Source of the DNA: SGZJ01 sp949372955
GTDB lineage: Bacteria; Bacteroidota; Bacteroidia; Flavobacteriales; Flavobacteriaceae
Reading direction: 5' to 3'
NCBI GenBank assembly: GCA_949372955.1
Contig: CASIAX010000001.1
Span: 160,223-224,222 of the forward strand
DNA length: 64,000 bases
Numbering within the stretch: position 1 is the stretch's first letter; each line of letters opens with the position of its first letter. Positions 51,179-61,800 of the stretch are shown here, piece by piece. Position numbers and translations under genes: made by a program. The notes beneath the pieces were generated by a model. It was given only the letters and a program-made list of their open reading frames with translations, had not been told where the DNA came from and searched no databases.

Positions 51179-51703
51179 TTATTCTATCTCTTGACCAAGA
51201 GCTAGTTCTGCCATCATTTCTTGCGTATCATAATTGTGATATTCTTCAATTATTTTCCCATCATTACCCCATTTAAAACCAATGTGAGCTGGAAGAACAA
51301 TTGTTTTACCCGTTACTTTACCTGTAGCATTCCAATCAAACCAAGATTGCGTTATTGTATTAGATGGGTATTCTCCCATTGCTGGATAAGTTATGGTTTG
51401 TACCCAAACTCCAAGATCTTCTCCATCTTCTTCACCAAAAGTCATTAGAATAGGGTCAAAGCCTGCATGTTGAGCTTCTAATAATCCAACAAATTCATCA
51501 AGACTTATTGGTTGCTTTGAGTTTAAAAAAACCTTAATATCAGGTGACCAAAGCTCTTTTAAGCCATCCATGTCATTGTTTAAGTAATTTTGAAAATGCG
51601 CTCTAATGGCATTTGAATTGTCATCATCAAAAGTAACAACAACATCATTGTTTGTACAACTCATTGTAAAGCATACAAGAATTAGTAAAATTATTTTTTT
51701 CAT
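51179..51703 (-). CDS. SnoaL/NTF2-like lipoprotein (third in the cluster)
   Basis: 174 residues; signal peptide MKKIILLILVCFTMSC with the lipidation Cys at about 16. The rest fits the NTF2-like pattern (IRAHFQNYLNNDMDGLKELWS, GKTIVLPAHIGFKWGNDGKIIEEYHNYD near the end). It faces the other two across a shared terminator. Function unknown; these may be tandem-diverged copies of one ancestor. Confidence 0.83.
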   Translation of the reverse strand: MKKIILLILVCFTMSCTNNDVVVTFDDDNSNAIRAHFQNYLNNDMDGLKELWSPDIKVFLNSKQPISLDEFVGLLEAQHAGFDPILMTFGEEDGEDLGVWVQTITYPAMGEYPSNTITQSWFDWNATGKVTGKTIVLPAHIGFKWGNDGKIIEEYHNYDTQEMMAELALGQEIE

Positions 51704-51753
51704 TTTTTTTTAATTATAGTTATATATTAAAATTATAGAAAAAAATCAAAAAA

Positions 51754-52479
51754 TTAAAATTTTTTATAAACTTCTTCAAACGGAACTCTAAAACGTTTGT
51801 TGTAAATACCTTTTTCAGATCTTATCCCACAGCCAACAACCATATTGATTTCTGATCCACTAGGTAAGTTTAATATTTTTTTAATCCTGAGAGTATCCGT
51901 TCCTTCCATAGGGCAGGTGTCGTAATCAATAGAAGCCATACTTAACATAAAGTTTTGAGCAGCAAGTGCAATACTTTTATGAGCTACGATTCTAGAATCA
52001 CTTAACCTAGCTTGTCTGTATATTGGTCTAAATAGTCCAACTATTTGAAAAATAAAATATCTGATGTATCCTAATATTCCAAAAAAACTAGTGTATAGAG
52101 TTGGAACTAATGATTTATAATAAAAAAGCACAGTTTTTTTTCTTTTCTCAGTATTAACTTTAGGATTTTCATCAAAAGATTTAATTAAAAAATCAATATT
52201 AGATTTAGCTCTGGATTTCCATAAATCTTTTCTAGTTACAAAAACCACTAATTGATTAGCTGTTTTTGCAGCATTTTGATTCATGCAAGCAGGGAATAAT
52301 TTTTTCATTATCTCTTTATCCACAATATGAAAAAACTCCCATAGCTGCAAATTACTACTGTTAGGGGCTAAGCTTGCGTTGAGAAGACATTTTTTAACTT
52401 TATCTATATCTAGATCAATATCTTTAAATATTCGTACAGATCTTCTATATTCTATTGCATCAGAAACTGTTTTTTCCAT
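51754..52479 (-). CDS. Nitroreductase-family protein
   Basis: 241 residues. IEYRRSVRIFKD (about residue 7) and NASLAPNSSNLQLWEFF (about 34) form the FMN phosphate site; KSIALAAQNFMLSMASIDYDTCPMEG (about 168) is the second conserved block. Between them about 55 residues (95-150) include a hydrophobic stretch (LYTSFFGILGYIRYFIFQIVGL) that is unusual for the family and suggests membrane association. Reductase of unknown substrate. It follows the TIGR02206 gene by 2 bp. Confidence 0.86.
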   Translation of the reverse strand: MEKTVSDAIEYRRSVRIFKDIDLDIDKVKKCLLNASLAPNSSNLQLWEFFHIVDKEIMKKLFPACMNQNAAKTANQLVVFVTRKDLWKSRAKSNIDFLIKSFDENPKVNTEKRKKTVLFYYKSLVPTLYTSFFGILGYIRYFIFQIVGLFRPIYRQARLSDSRIVAHKSIALAAQNFMLSMASIDYDTCPMEGTDTLRIKKILNLPSGSEINMVVGCGIRSEKGIYNKRFRVPFEEVYKKF

Positions 52480-52481
52480 TT

Positions 52482-53174
52482 TTATTTTTTTGATGGTATT
52501 AATTTAACTAACATCATTAAAGTGTAGGCTGATAGTCCGATAAGTAACATAATTAAAAAATAATAAGGCCACTCAGGCATTAGTTTTGTAAAAGTAACTC
52601 CAGGAGGTTTACTTTGAGTAAACATATAATTACTATCGATTGTATAGTTTAATAAAATCATTATGGTCACAAGCAAAGTTGTCCATCTTACGGTGCTGAA
52701 ATAATCCTTCCAACTTGGTCTATATCCATCTATGATTAGTGCAGCAACAACAATAAAAATTAATCCGTGCGCTATAAAGTAATGTATAAAAGTATACACC
52801 ATAGCACCATCTTCTAGATTGGTATTTATAAATGCAAAGAAAGATCCTCCAAAACCTGCAAAAAAGAGCCAATTTTTTAAATCTCTATTGTTTTTGTTGT
52901 AATTGTATATAGGTATAATTAATGCCGACACATAGCACATCTCAAGTGGGAGGGATTCCTTTAGTGACCATGAATCAAAATAAATTAATAGAAGCTGAAA
53001 TAGAATTTCATTTAAAATCACAATTAATGAAATTACAGCTAATAGTTTAGATTTTTTTTCTTTGTTAGATATGGCATAAATATATATTAAAATAGAACCT
53101 ATAATTACGCTGAAAAATGTAAATACTAAATGTTGGTATGGTAAATTTTTTATTATGTCAAACACTTCATTCAT
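52482..53174 (-). CDS. TIGR02206 (YwaF-like) membrane protein
   Basis: 230 residues with about seven membrane helices. The pattern LPLEMCYVSALIIPIY (about residue 76), FFAFINTNLEDGAMVYTFIHYFIAHGLIFIV (about 112) and YMFTQSKPPGVTF (about 181) matches the TIGR02206/YwaF membrane family. Function unknown. It is the first gene of a pair with the nitroreductase. Confidence 0.82.
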   Translation of the reverse strand: MNEVFDIIKNLPYQHLVFTFFSVIIGSILIYIYAISNKEKKSKLLAVISLIVILNEILFQLLLIYFDSWSLKESLPLEMCYVSALIIPIYNYNKNNRDLKNWLFFAGFGGSFFAFINTNLEDGAMVYTFIHYFIAHGLIFIVVAALIIDGYRPSWKDYFSTVRWTTLLVTIMILLNYTIDSNYMFTQSKPPGVTFTKLMPEWPYYFLIMLLIGLSAYTLMMLVKLIPSKK

Positions 53175-53267
53175 TAATATCTACAATTTGATGTAAATAT
53201 AGCAATATATTTAATTTTTTTTAATGATTTATCGCTGTTCCAATAATTTAAAATAAACTAATAAATA

Positions 53268-53317
53268 CCTAAAAGTAATACTTGTTGCTTCAAAATTAAT
53301 ATAATTATACTTTTAGG
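53268..53317. repeat. 10-bp inverted repeat upstream of secreted repeat protein
   Basis: CCTAAAAGTA (53268-53277) and TACTTTTAGG (53308-53317) are perfect inverted repeats with a 30-bp spacer, 60 bp upstream of the secreted protein start. The rest of this 200-bp gap is plain AT-rich DNA. It could be an operator or a leftover transcription terminator. Confidence 0.4.
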
Positions 53318-53375
53318 TTTTTAATAAATTATAAAATATTGTATTTTTAGCCTTAGATTAAAAAAAACATTAATT

Positions 53376-55616
53376 ATGAAAAAAATTACTCAAAAATTAA
53401 CTAAATCTTTTTTGCGTAGCAGTTTTTTAGCTATTGCCTATTTATTTAGTTTAAGTGTTAATTCGCAAGATCTTGCTTTGCAAGGAATAATTGATTTTGA
53501 CATTCCAAGTGCTGGAAATGATGGTAAAGCCATCCATGTTTTGGCCCTTAACGATATTGAGAACTTAAGTCTTTATGGAATTGGAGTTGCATATAATGGA
53601 GAAGGAACTAATGGACAGGTATATACTTTTCCTGCTGTTTCTGCTTCTGCTGGTGATAATATTTTAGTTGCTAGAAGTCCATCCAATATTGCACTTTATT
53701 TAGCAGCTAATGAAGTTAATATAATGTTAGCTAATTCTAGCATTAGTCAAAATGGTGATGATGCTATTGAGTTATTTTATAACGATGAAGTAATTGAAAC
53801 ATTTGGTGATATTAACAATGACGGAACTGATCAGTCTTGGGAATATTTAGATTCATGGGCATATAAAGAAAATGGAGTTTGGACATATGGTGGAGTTGCA
53901 TGTACTTTTGATTCAGAAACATCGGCTACTTCTAATTGTCCATACCCTTATACAGGCGTATATGTAAATAATGTTGAAACATTTAATGTAACATTCTCAG
54001 TAAATACAGCAAATATTTCTGTTGAAGAAAACGGAATGTATTTAGGTGGGGGAGTTTTAGGAGGCTCTGATGCTTACGCTATGTCCGATGATGATGAAGA
54101 TGGCACTTGGACCGTTACAATTGCTTTAAGTGAAGGAACTCAAGGAAATTATACTTTTTTTAATGGACCAAATGCTAGTAATGATTGGAGTTCTGGTGAA
54201 AATCTTTCTGGTCTAGAATGTGCTGATCCAGTTAATTACGATGATAGAATTTTGCCACCTATTACTGCTGATACCACATTATTACATTGTTTTAATAGTT
54301 GTGATATAGACGGGTCTTGTCCTACTGATTTTCTTACAATAGAATTTAATGTTAATACAGCAAATATTGACGGAGGGGTTGGACCTGAAGGGATGTATGT
54401 CGGTGGAGGATTTGTTGGAGATGCAGATGCTCTTCCAATGAGTGATGACGACGGTGATGGGATTTGGACAGCTACATTAGAAGTTTTGGAAGGACAAGGA
54501 GGTAATTTTACTTACATCAATAGTCCTGTCGATGGTGGAGACTATTCAGGTAAAGAGACTATTGCTGGTCTTGAATGTGCTGATGGAATATATGATGATA
54601 GATTATTACCACCTGTAACAGAAGACACTATATTAACTCACTGCTATGGTAGTTGTGATACAGACGGATCTTGTCCTACTGAATTCCTTACAATAGAATT
54701 TAATGTTAATACAGCAAATATTGAAGATGGTGTAGGACCTTTAGGGATGTATGTAGGTGGAGGATTTGTTGGAGGTGCGAATGCTCTTCCAATGAGTGAT
54801 GACGACGGTGATGGGATTTGGACCGCTACATTAGAAGTTCTTGCGGGACAAGGAGGTAATTTTACTTACCTAAATAGTCCTAATGATGGAGGAGACTATT
54901 CAGGAAAAGAGAATATTACTGGTCAAGAATGTGCAGATGGACAATATAATGATAGATTATTAGCACCCGTAACAGAAGATATTATATTAATGCATTGCTT
55001 TGGTAGTTGTGAAACAGATGGAACATGTTCTACTCCAACTGAGGTAACATTTAATGTTGATATGAGTCAATATGGTTTAGTTGACGGAGATACTGTTCAT
55101 GTAAATGGTGAATTTACAGGATGGTGTGGAAGTTGTGGAAATGAAATGAGCGATGAGGATGGTGATGGAGTTTACACAATAACAATGGACATAAATTCAG
55201 GAACTTATTTCTGGAAGTTCTCTGTGAATGGGTGGGATGATCAAGAATCATTTACTGAAGCTATTGAAGGTTGTACTACTGATAATAATGGAAACTTTGA
55301 TAGACAAATTATTATCGGTGATGAAGCTCAATCAGAATCATGGATTTGGAATACATGTAGTACATTATCTACTGTAGATATTTCTGTATTAGAGATGATG
55401 ATTTACCCAAACCCTTCTAACGGAAGTTATGTAACAATACAAACTCCAGTAAATGGAGTGAAGTATGTTGAGGTATTTGATATCACTGGAAAGCGATTAA
55501 TAAACACTTCATTAAGTGCAGATACTTTAGATGTTAGTTCAATAAGTTCAGGAATGTACTTAGTGAAAGTAACAATTGAAGGACAAAGTAAAATATCCAA
55601 ATTAATGATTAGATAA
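53376..55616 (+). CDS. Type IX-secreted multidomain protein with tandem repeats
   Basis: 746 residues. Signal peptide residues 12-30 (LFSLSVNSQ). Residues about 31-190 look like a lamin-tail-like domain (LALQGIIDFDIPSAGNDGKA, DAIELFYNDEVIETFGDINNDG). Then three tandem beta-rich repeats at about 206-320, 321-438 and 439-557, each with a DDDGDGIWT-type Asp-rich loop likely to bind calcium and four Cys near the end; a fourth, shorter unit at 558-670 is shared with the protein at 58834. The C-terminus (from YPNPSNGS, about 676) is a TIGR04183 type IX sorting domain. Probably exported and attached to the surface; carbohydrate binding is likely but not proven. Confidence 0.88.
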   Translation: MKKITQKLTKSFLRSSFLAIAYLFSLSVNSQDLALQGIIDFDIPSAGNDGKAIHVLALNDIENLSLYGIGVAYNGEGTNGQVYTFPAVSASAGDNILVARSPSNIALYLAANEVNIMLANSSISQNGDDAIELFYNDEVIETFGDINNDGTDQSWEYLDSWAYKENGVWTYGGVACTFDSETSATSNCPYPYTGVYVNNVETFNVTFSVNTANISVEENGMYLGGGVLGGSDAYAMSDDDEDGTWTVTIALSEGTQGNYTFFNGPNASNDWSSGENLSGLECADPVNYDDRILPPITADTTLLHCFNSCDIDGSCPTDFLTIEFNVNTANIDGGVGPEGMYVGGGFVGDADALPMSDDDGDGIWTATLEVLEGQGGNFTYINSPVDGGDYSGKETIAGLECADGIYDDRLLPPVTEDTILTHCYGSCDTDGSCPTEFLTIEFNVNTANIEDGVGPLGMYVGGGFVGGANALPMSDDDGDGIWTATLEVLAGQGGNFTYLNSPNDGGDYSGKENITGQECADGQYNDRLLAPVTEDIILMHCFGSCETDGTCSTPTEVTFNVDMSQYGLVDGDTVHVNGEFTGWCGSCGNEMSDEDGDGVYTITMDINSGTYFWKFSVNGWDDQESFTEAIEGCTTDNNGNFDRQIIIGDEAQSESWIWNTCSTLSTVDISVLEMMIYPNPSNGSYVTIQTPVNGVKYVEVFDITGKRLINTSLSADTLDVSSISSGMYLVKVTIEGQSKISKLMIR
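53991..55046 (+). repeat. Three tandem domain repeats (345, 354 and 357 bp)
   Basis: Repeat starts are at 53991, 54336 and 54690. The second and third are near-identical in DNA over long stretches (for example the coding for MSDDDGDGIWTATLEV), while the first has diverged. This indicates a recent internal duplication. Confidence 0.85.
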
Positions 55617-55676
55617 GTTAACTTTAACTAATAAAAAAAGCCGCTCCATTAATTTAGAGCGGCTTTTTTTGTTTAA
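55405..55676 (+). repeat. Duplicated 3' block, copy 1 (sorting domain and terminator)
   Basis: Matches 62456-62728 with only about half a dozen differences over some 270 bp, including the intergenic part and the terminator. See copy 2. Confidence 0.88.
55633..55670 (+). terminator. Terminator after type IX-secreted protein
   Basis: GCCGCTC, a 10-base loop and GAGCGGC with A and T runs. Confidence 0.85.
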
Positions 55677-55753
55677 ATAATTAACTTCATAAATTATAGT
55701 ATTGTACCTAATACTTATATAATCCGTTAATAAATATTTAGTAAATTTATTAT

Positions 55754-57220
55754 ATGAATAATTTGAGATTATTTCTTTTTTTGTTGGTTGTAATTATTTG
55801 TGAATTTGTAAATGCTCAAAATACTAGTAGTCAACCTAATTTTTTATTTATCATGGTCGACGATCAACCTCATGATGCGGTTGGATTTTCTGGAAGATAT
55901 CCTTTTTTACAAACTCCCAATATTGATAGACTAGCCAGTGAAGGAGTGAATATTAAAAATTTTTTTGTCACACAATCTATTTGCTCACCCTCCAGAGCTA
56001 GTTTTTTAACTGGGACTTACCCACATGTGCACGGAGTAAATCAAAATAATAAATATGTAGATCCAGATTGGGATAGTTTTCCGCCGTATTCTACTTTCTT
56101 ACAAAAAAAAGGTTATCAAACAGCTCATATTGGTAAGATTCATATGGCTCATAAAAAAGGTAAAGCTCATATTCGTCCTGGATTTGATTATTGGTATAGT
56201 TTCAACGGTCAAGGAAAGTATTTCAATCCTGATGTAAATGACAATGGTTTAGAATACAAAGAGAATGGATATATAACGGATATATTAACAGAGAAAACAG
56301 TAGATTGGTTAACAAATAAAAGAGATTCAAATATACCTTTTAGTCTTAATCTTTGGCATAAGGCCGTTCATGAAAGACATTTGCCAGCTCCAAGACATGA
56401 AGACTTATATGTAGGAGAAAACTTACCCAAACCACCTTACGACACCCATAAGGAAACCTTTGAAGGGAAACCGCAGTGGCAAAGAAAAAAAACTTTTGGA
56501 GTTAAGTGGAAAGAATTTTTGCCAATTCCAAATAAATTAAAGCAAGAAAAATGGCCAATTAGATATCGTAAAAACATGCAACTATTAAGAAGCTTAGCTG
56601 CAGTAGACGAATCTATAGGAGTTGTTTTGAAAACACTTGAAGAATTAGGAGAGTTAGATAATACTGTTATTATTTATACTAGTGATAATGGGTATTTTAT
56701 GGGTGAACATACATTCAAAGATAAAAGATTAGCCTATGAGAGTTCTATGAGAGTGCCTATGATTATTAGGTATCCAAAAATCATAAAAGAAAACTCTATT
56801 GTTTTACAACAGTGCTTAAATATAGATATAGCACCAACAATTTTAAACTTAGCTGGAATTGCAATACCTGATTATATGCAAGGGGATTCAATGCTGAATT
56901 TAATAAGCAACAATATTGAAAATAATTGGAGAAAGTCATTTTTGTTTGAATATTACAAAGATGCAAGTTGGCCTCACGCTGGGCCTAATCATATTGCGGT
57001 TAGAACCAATGAATTTAAATTAGTTGAATCTTTTCTTGAAAATGATATTGATGAGTTATATGATTTGTTGAATGATCCAGGTGAAATGACTAACCTTATT
57101 GGCAATTTAAATTATGATGCTATAGAAAATCAATTAAGAGTGGAGCTTTTGAGGCTTCAAAAAAAGTATAAATATAATCCAGACAGAGACTGGTGGCTGA
57201 GAACTATAATCGAAAATTAA
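55754..57220 (+). CDS. Sulfatase (formylglycine-dependent)
   Basis: 488 residues with a signal peptide (residues 5-21, cut near FVNAQ). FIMVDDQPHDAVG holds the metal-binding Asp pair; CSPSRASFLTG (Cys about residue 77) is the C-x-P-S-R formylglycine motif for maturation by a sulfatase-modifying enzyme; YTSDNGYFMGEHTFKDK (about 310) and AVDESIG follow. The type is the arylsulfatase/heparan-like family S1. Exported, so it probably removes sulfate from an algal or other sulfated polysaccharide. A second sulfatase follows 12 bp downstream. Confidence 0.93.
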   Translation: MNNLRLFLFLLVVIICEFVNAQNTSSQPNFLFIMVDDQPHDAVGFSGRYPFLQTPNIDRLASEGVNIKNFFVTQSICSPSRASFLTGTYPHVHGVNQNNKYVDPDWDSFPPYSTFLQKKGYQTAHIGKIHMAHKKGKAHIRPGFDYWYSFNGQGKYFNPDVNDNGLEYKENGYITDILTEKTVDWLTNKRDSNIPFSLNLWHKAVHERHLPAPRHEDLYVGENLPKPPYDTHKETFEGKPQWQRKKTFGVKWKEFLPIPNKLKQEKWPIRYRKNMQLLRSLAAVDESIGVVLKTLEELGELDNTVIIYTSDNGYFMGEHTFKDKRLAYESSMRVPMIIRYPKIIKENSIVLQQCLNIDIAPTILNLAGIAIPDYMQGDSMLNLISNNIENNWRKSFLFEYYKDASWPHAGPNHIAVRTNEFKLVESFLENDIDELYDLLNDPGEMTNLIGNLNYDAIENQLRVELLRLQKKYKYNPDRDWWLRTIIEN

Positions 57221-57232
57221 AATAAACTTTAT

Positions 57233-58657
57233 ATGAAATTGAACTTGTCTAGTATTTTGATTTGCATATTGTTTGGCTATTCTTGTTTTGCAAATGAAAT
57301 TAATAAAAATAATGATCACCCTAATTTTATTATAATTTTAGTAGATGATCAGGGTTGGAATGGTACTTCTGTACAAATGATGAATGAAGAAATTAATTCT
57401 AAAAGTGATTTCTATCAAACTCCTAATATTGAGAAGCTTGCAGAAAAAGGTATTAAATTCTCTAGTGCTTATGCTGGTGCGCCAGTATGTGCCCCATCTA
57501 GGTATAGTATTCAGTTTGGACAAACTCCAGCTAGACTAAAAATGATTAGAGTAGGAATGAATACCTCTCATATTAATCACTCAACAGATTTAACAATCCC
57601 TAAGCAATTAAAAAATATAAACTCTAATTATGTTGCTGCACATTTTGGTAAATGGGGTATAGGTTCCAATCCTTTACTACTAGGATATGATGAGAGCGAT
57701 GGTGCAACTGGAAATAAAGATGGTGGATTTGATTTTAAAGACAACAAAAAACAATGGCAAAATACTATACATGAAGACCCCAAAAAAATATTTAGTATAA
57801 CGGATAAAGCTATTGACTTTATTGATAGAAAAGCTAAATCTAATACTCCTTTTTTTTTACAACTTTCTCATTATGCTGTCCACTCAGATATTATGATGAG
57901 AAAAAAAACTCTTGAGAAATATAATAATTTACCAAAAGGTAAATACCAAAAGAATTCTGGTTTTGCAGCTATGACAGAGGATTTGGATAATAGTGTTGGG
58001 TTGTTGTTAGATAAAATAGAGGACCTTGGAATTGAAGACAATACGTATATAATCTATACTTCTGACAATGGTTCTGTTCCTGTTATGCCACCAAAAAGAA
58101 TTTATAAAGAAAGCTATAACTATCCCTTAAGTAGAGGGAAGTGGGATGCTAATGAAGGAGGGATCAGAGTTCCATTTATTGTTGTTGGTCCAGGAATTGA
58201 AAAAAATGTAGAATCAAAATCGATTATATCATTTAGTGATATTCTGCCTACCATCATTGATTTAGCAGGAGGTAAAATTAAAGATGACAAGGATCTTGAT
58301 GGTGGAAGTCTTAAGAATGTTTTTGAAAATCATAAAAAAACTAAAGTTAACAGGAATCGAGAAGGATTGTTTTTTCATGTTCCTTATGAAAATGGGATTG
58401 CATTAAAGAGAGCTCATTCTGCTATTATCTTAGATAATTTTAAACTAATCAAATTCCATGATGATGGACAATTAATGTTATTTGATTTAGATAATGATCT
58501 GGGTGAAAAAAACAATCTTTCAACCACTAATTTAAATCAAGCTTTAGAGCTGGAATTATTATTAGATAATTATTTAAAAAAAGTTAAAGCTCCTAAATGG
58601 AAACCTGGGATTCATTGGCGTAATAAACCAATTAAATTAATAAATTCTTTTCATTAA
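57233..58657 (+). CDS. Sulfatase (formylglycine-dependent), second
   Basis: 474 residues with a signal peptide (residues 5-20); YSC at about 18 is lipobox-like but not convincing. ILVDDQGWNGTSV has the metal site; VCAPSRYSIQFGQTP (Cys about residue 85) is the C-x-P-S-R motif; YTSDNGSVPVM (about 278) and RGGKWDANEGGIRVPFIV-like RGKWDANEGGIRVPF (about 302) follow. It differs strongly from the first sulfatase, so the two probably act on different sulfate positions. They form a two-gene operon between two type IX-secreted proteins. Confidence 0.93.
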   Translation: MKLNLSSILICILFGYSCFANEINKNNDHPNFIIILVDDQGWNGTSVQMMNEEINSKSDFYQTPNIEKLAEKGIKFSSAYAGAPVCAPSRYSIQFGQTPARLKMIRVGMNTSHINHSTDLTIPKQLKNINSNYVAAHFGKWGIGSNPLLLGYDESDGATGNKDGGFDFKDNKKQWQNTIHEDPKKIFSITDKAIDFIDRKAKSNTPFFLQLSHYAVHSDIMMRKKTLEKYNNLPKGKYQKNSGFAAMTEDLDNSVGLLLDKIEDLGIEDNTYIIYTSDNGSVPVMPPKRIYKESYNYPLSRGKWDANEGGIRVPFIVVGPGIEKNVESKSIISFSDILPTIIDLAGGKIKDDKDLDGGSLKNVFENHKKTKVNRNREGLFFHVPYENGIALKRAHSAIILDNFKLIKFHDDGQLMLFDLDNDLGEKNNLSTTNLNQALELELLLDNYLKKVKAPKWKPGIHWRNKPIKLINSFH

Positions 58658-58833
58658 TGATATACTCTGATTAATATCTAATTTTCTTCATAAATACTAT
58701 TTTTTTACACAATTTTTACATTTATTGTTTAATTAGCAGTGTTTAATTTTTTTTTAAGAGTTCTAATTTTATTATATTGTAATCTTATTCTAAAAATAAT
58801 TACAAATAAATATTATTAACTAAAAATTAAATT

Positions 58834-61800
58834 ATGAAAAAAATTACTCAAAATTTAACTAATTTAAAAGCTTGGCAAAGCACAATCTTTGCTTTTATGT
58901 TTTTATTTAGTTTAACAATTAACGCTCAGGAGGTAGGCCAAGAATACATTGGCAATCCTACTATTAATACCACGGAGACTTCGCCTGAAACAGGTTCTGT
59001 TGTAACCTCTGGTAACTTTGCTGGAGATACTAATGCTGGTAGTTGGGGATTTGGTCAACAGGGTTCTTATGCTCCTTGTGGTGATGCTCCAGGCTGTTAT
59101 TCTGAAGACAGAATGTTTAAGTTGTTCAAAAAAAATGGAGCAAATGGACAGCAGTATATAACTCAAACTATTACTGCTCTTCCTGCTGGAAACTATGATT
59201 GGTCTTATTGGAACAGATGGGGTGCTAATGGAGGTGTATTTCCTACTTGGTCTGCTGAAGGAGATGAAACTCCTAAGTTTGTTATCTTAACCGATGATGA
59301 TGGAGATGGTACTTGGACATCTGTTCAAGACAACGTTTCTACTGAGCCAACTGGTTCGACTTGGTATCAAGAATCTGGTACTTATACAAATGATATAGCT
59401 AGAGATGTTAAAATAAAGTTTACTAAAACAGGAGGAGCAGACAGTTCTGCTTTAACAAACCTTGCTCACTTATGGTATTTAGATAACGCTAGTCTTGCTT
59501 ATGCAAGTGAGCTGGCTACTACTACTGTTGATCTTTCGCTTCAAGGTATTGTAGATTTTTCACTTCCAGGTAAATATATGAAAGCAGTTCATGTTAAGGC
59601 TACTGCTGATATAGCTGACTTAAGTGTTTATTCTATTGAAAGTTATTCTTCTGAACCACGTTTAGAAGCAAGTGCAGTATTACCTTTAAGTGGTTCTGCT
59701 AGTGCTGGAGATGATATATTATTTTGGTTTAGTAATGCTGAAAATGCTGCTAACCTTTACATGAATGCCTCTGGTATTTTTGATGTTGTTGTTAACGATG
59801 AAAATTTTAATGTTTTCAACGGAGATGATCCTCTTACTTTATCAATGAATGGTACAGTAGTAGAAACATATGGTGAACTTGGTGTTGATGGATCAGGTGA
59901 AGCCTGGGAATACTTGGACACTTGGGCTTATAAAGTTGACGGTGCATGGACTCATGGAACTGTAAACTGTACAGATGGTTCTTACTTTACGTGGGATTCA
60001 GGATGTGCTTATCCTTTAGCTGTTGGCCAACAAGCTACAGGTGCTTCTACTGACTTAGTTACAGCTTTTTCTGAAAACATGAATGTTGTTCCTTCAGGTG
60101 GTTTTTGGTATAATGATACAGAAGCTCCAATAGAAAGAAAAACAGCTTCAAACGTTCCAGGTAGTGATACATCTGCTATGATGTATACTGATAGTGGAGA
60201 ATTTGCTTATTCAAATATGCAAATCCAATTTACATCTAAAGTTGATATGAGTTCTATGAACACATATACTGTAGATGTATATGTAGATGGTACTACAACG
60301 TCAGGAACTGCACCAGTGAATCTAGCTTTAAAGCTTCAAGATTCATCTGAGGATACTCCTTGGACAAATCAAAATGTACTTATTCAAGATATTACAGCAG
60401 ATACATGGACAACACTAACATTTACATTTAATGACGACGCTTCAATGTCTCGTGATGATGTTGATAGAATAGTTGTTCAATTTAATGGTGAAGGTAATAA
60501 TGATGCTGTTGTTGCTTACATGAAAAACATGGTAGGTTCTTACACAGAGCCAGCTGCTAGTGCAATTAGTACGTTTCCTTACTGTTCAAGTTTTGATACA
60601 GACTTAGGAGATTGGACTACAAATATTGTACAAGGTGATAGTGATTGGACATCTGCTGCTTCTAATACAACTACTGGAGGTTCTTCAGTTGATGCTTTAT
60701 CTGGTGGTGGTAGTGCTTACTATTATGACTATAGTTATGCTGGTAATGGATCTACTCTTATTTCAACTGCAATGGATATTTCAGCTGTAACTAACCCTCA
60801 AGTGACATTTCAGATTGCTAACCCAGATTGGTCTGGTGACCAAGAAACAGTTGATGTTTGGTACAAAGCTGCAGCTGGAGACGATTGGGCTGTTTTAGGT
60901 AGTTATTCAGATTCATCTACAACATTTTCTGAAGTAACTTTAGCCTTGCCAAATGCAAGTAGTGACTACTATGTAGCATTCAATGCTACATCTGGTTATG
61001 GATATGGAGTTTTAATTGATGATGTTTGTATCGATGCTGCTCCAATTTCTACCACAGCTGTTACATTTAATGTAGATATGAGTCAATATGGACTAGCTGA
61101 CGGTGATACTGTTCATGTAAATGGAGAATTTACAGGATGGTGTGGAGACTGTGGATACAATGTAATGTCTGATGATGATGGTGACGGAGTATATACTCTA
61201 ACATTGGAATTAGAGGAAGGTTCTTATTTCTGGAAGTATACAGTAAATGGATGGACTGATCAAGAATCATTTACTGAATTAGTAGATGGATGTACTGCAC
61301 AAAATGGTGCTAACATTGATAGACAAGTTGTTGTAGGTGCTGAAGCAATTGAATTATCGTACTGTTGGAATTCATGTGAAGCTGCCGGATCATGTAGTCC
61401 TGTTGAGCCAGTACTTATGCCTGTAGATCATGAAGATGAAAATGTTATTTATGCTTGGAATGATTTTGGAGGTGCATCAACTTCGGTTATTGCTAATCCT
61501 GATGCTTCTGGTATAAATACTAGTGCTACTGTAGCGCAAAGTATTAAAACAGCAGGATCTGAAACTTGGGCTGGTACGTTTATCGTATTAGATGAGCAGT
61601 TAGACTTTTCTACTATAACTACGTTAGCAGTTGACGTTTGGACTCCAGACGGAGGAGAGCTTGTTAACTTAAAAGTTGAAAATTCTGCTGATAGTTATGC
61701 TATAGAGATTAATCAGCCTACAACAGTAGCTTCTGGTTGGGAAACTCTTTATTATGACTTAAGTGGTGAAGATTTATCACTAGTTTATAATAAACTTGTA

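Noticed and set aside
57134..57523. Minus-strand frames of about 61 codons across the sulfatase junction
   Set aside because: They are antisense shadows of two well-supported sulfatases and have no recognisable features.
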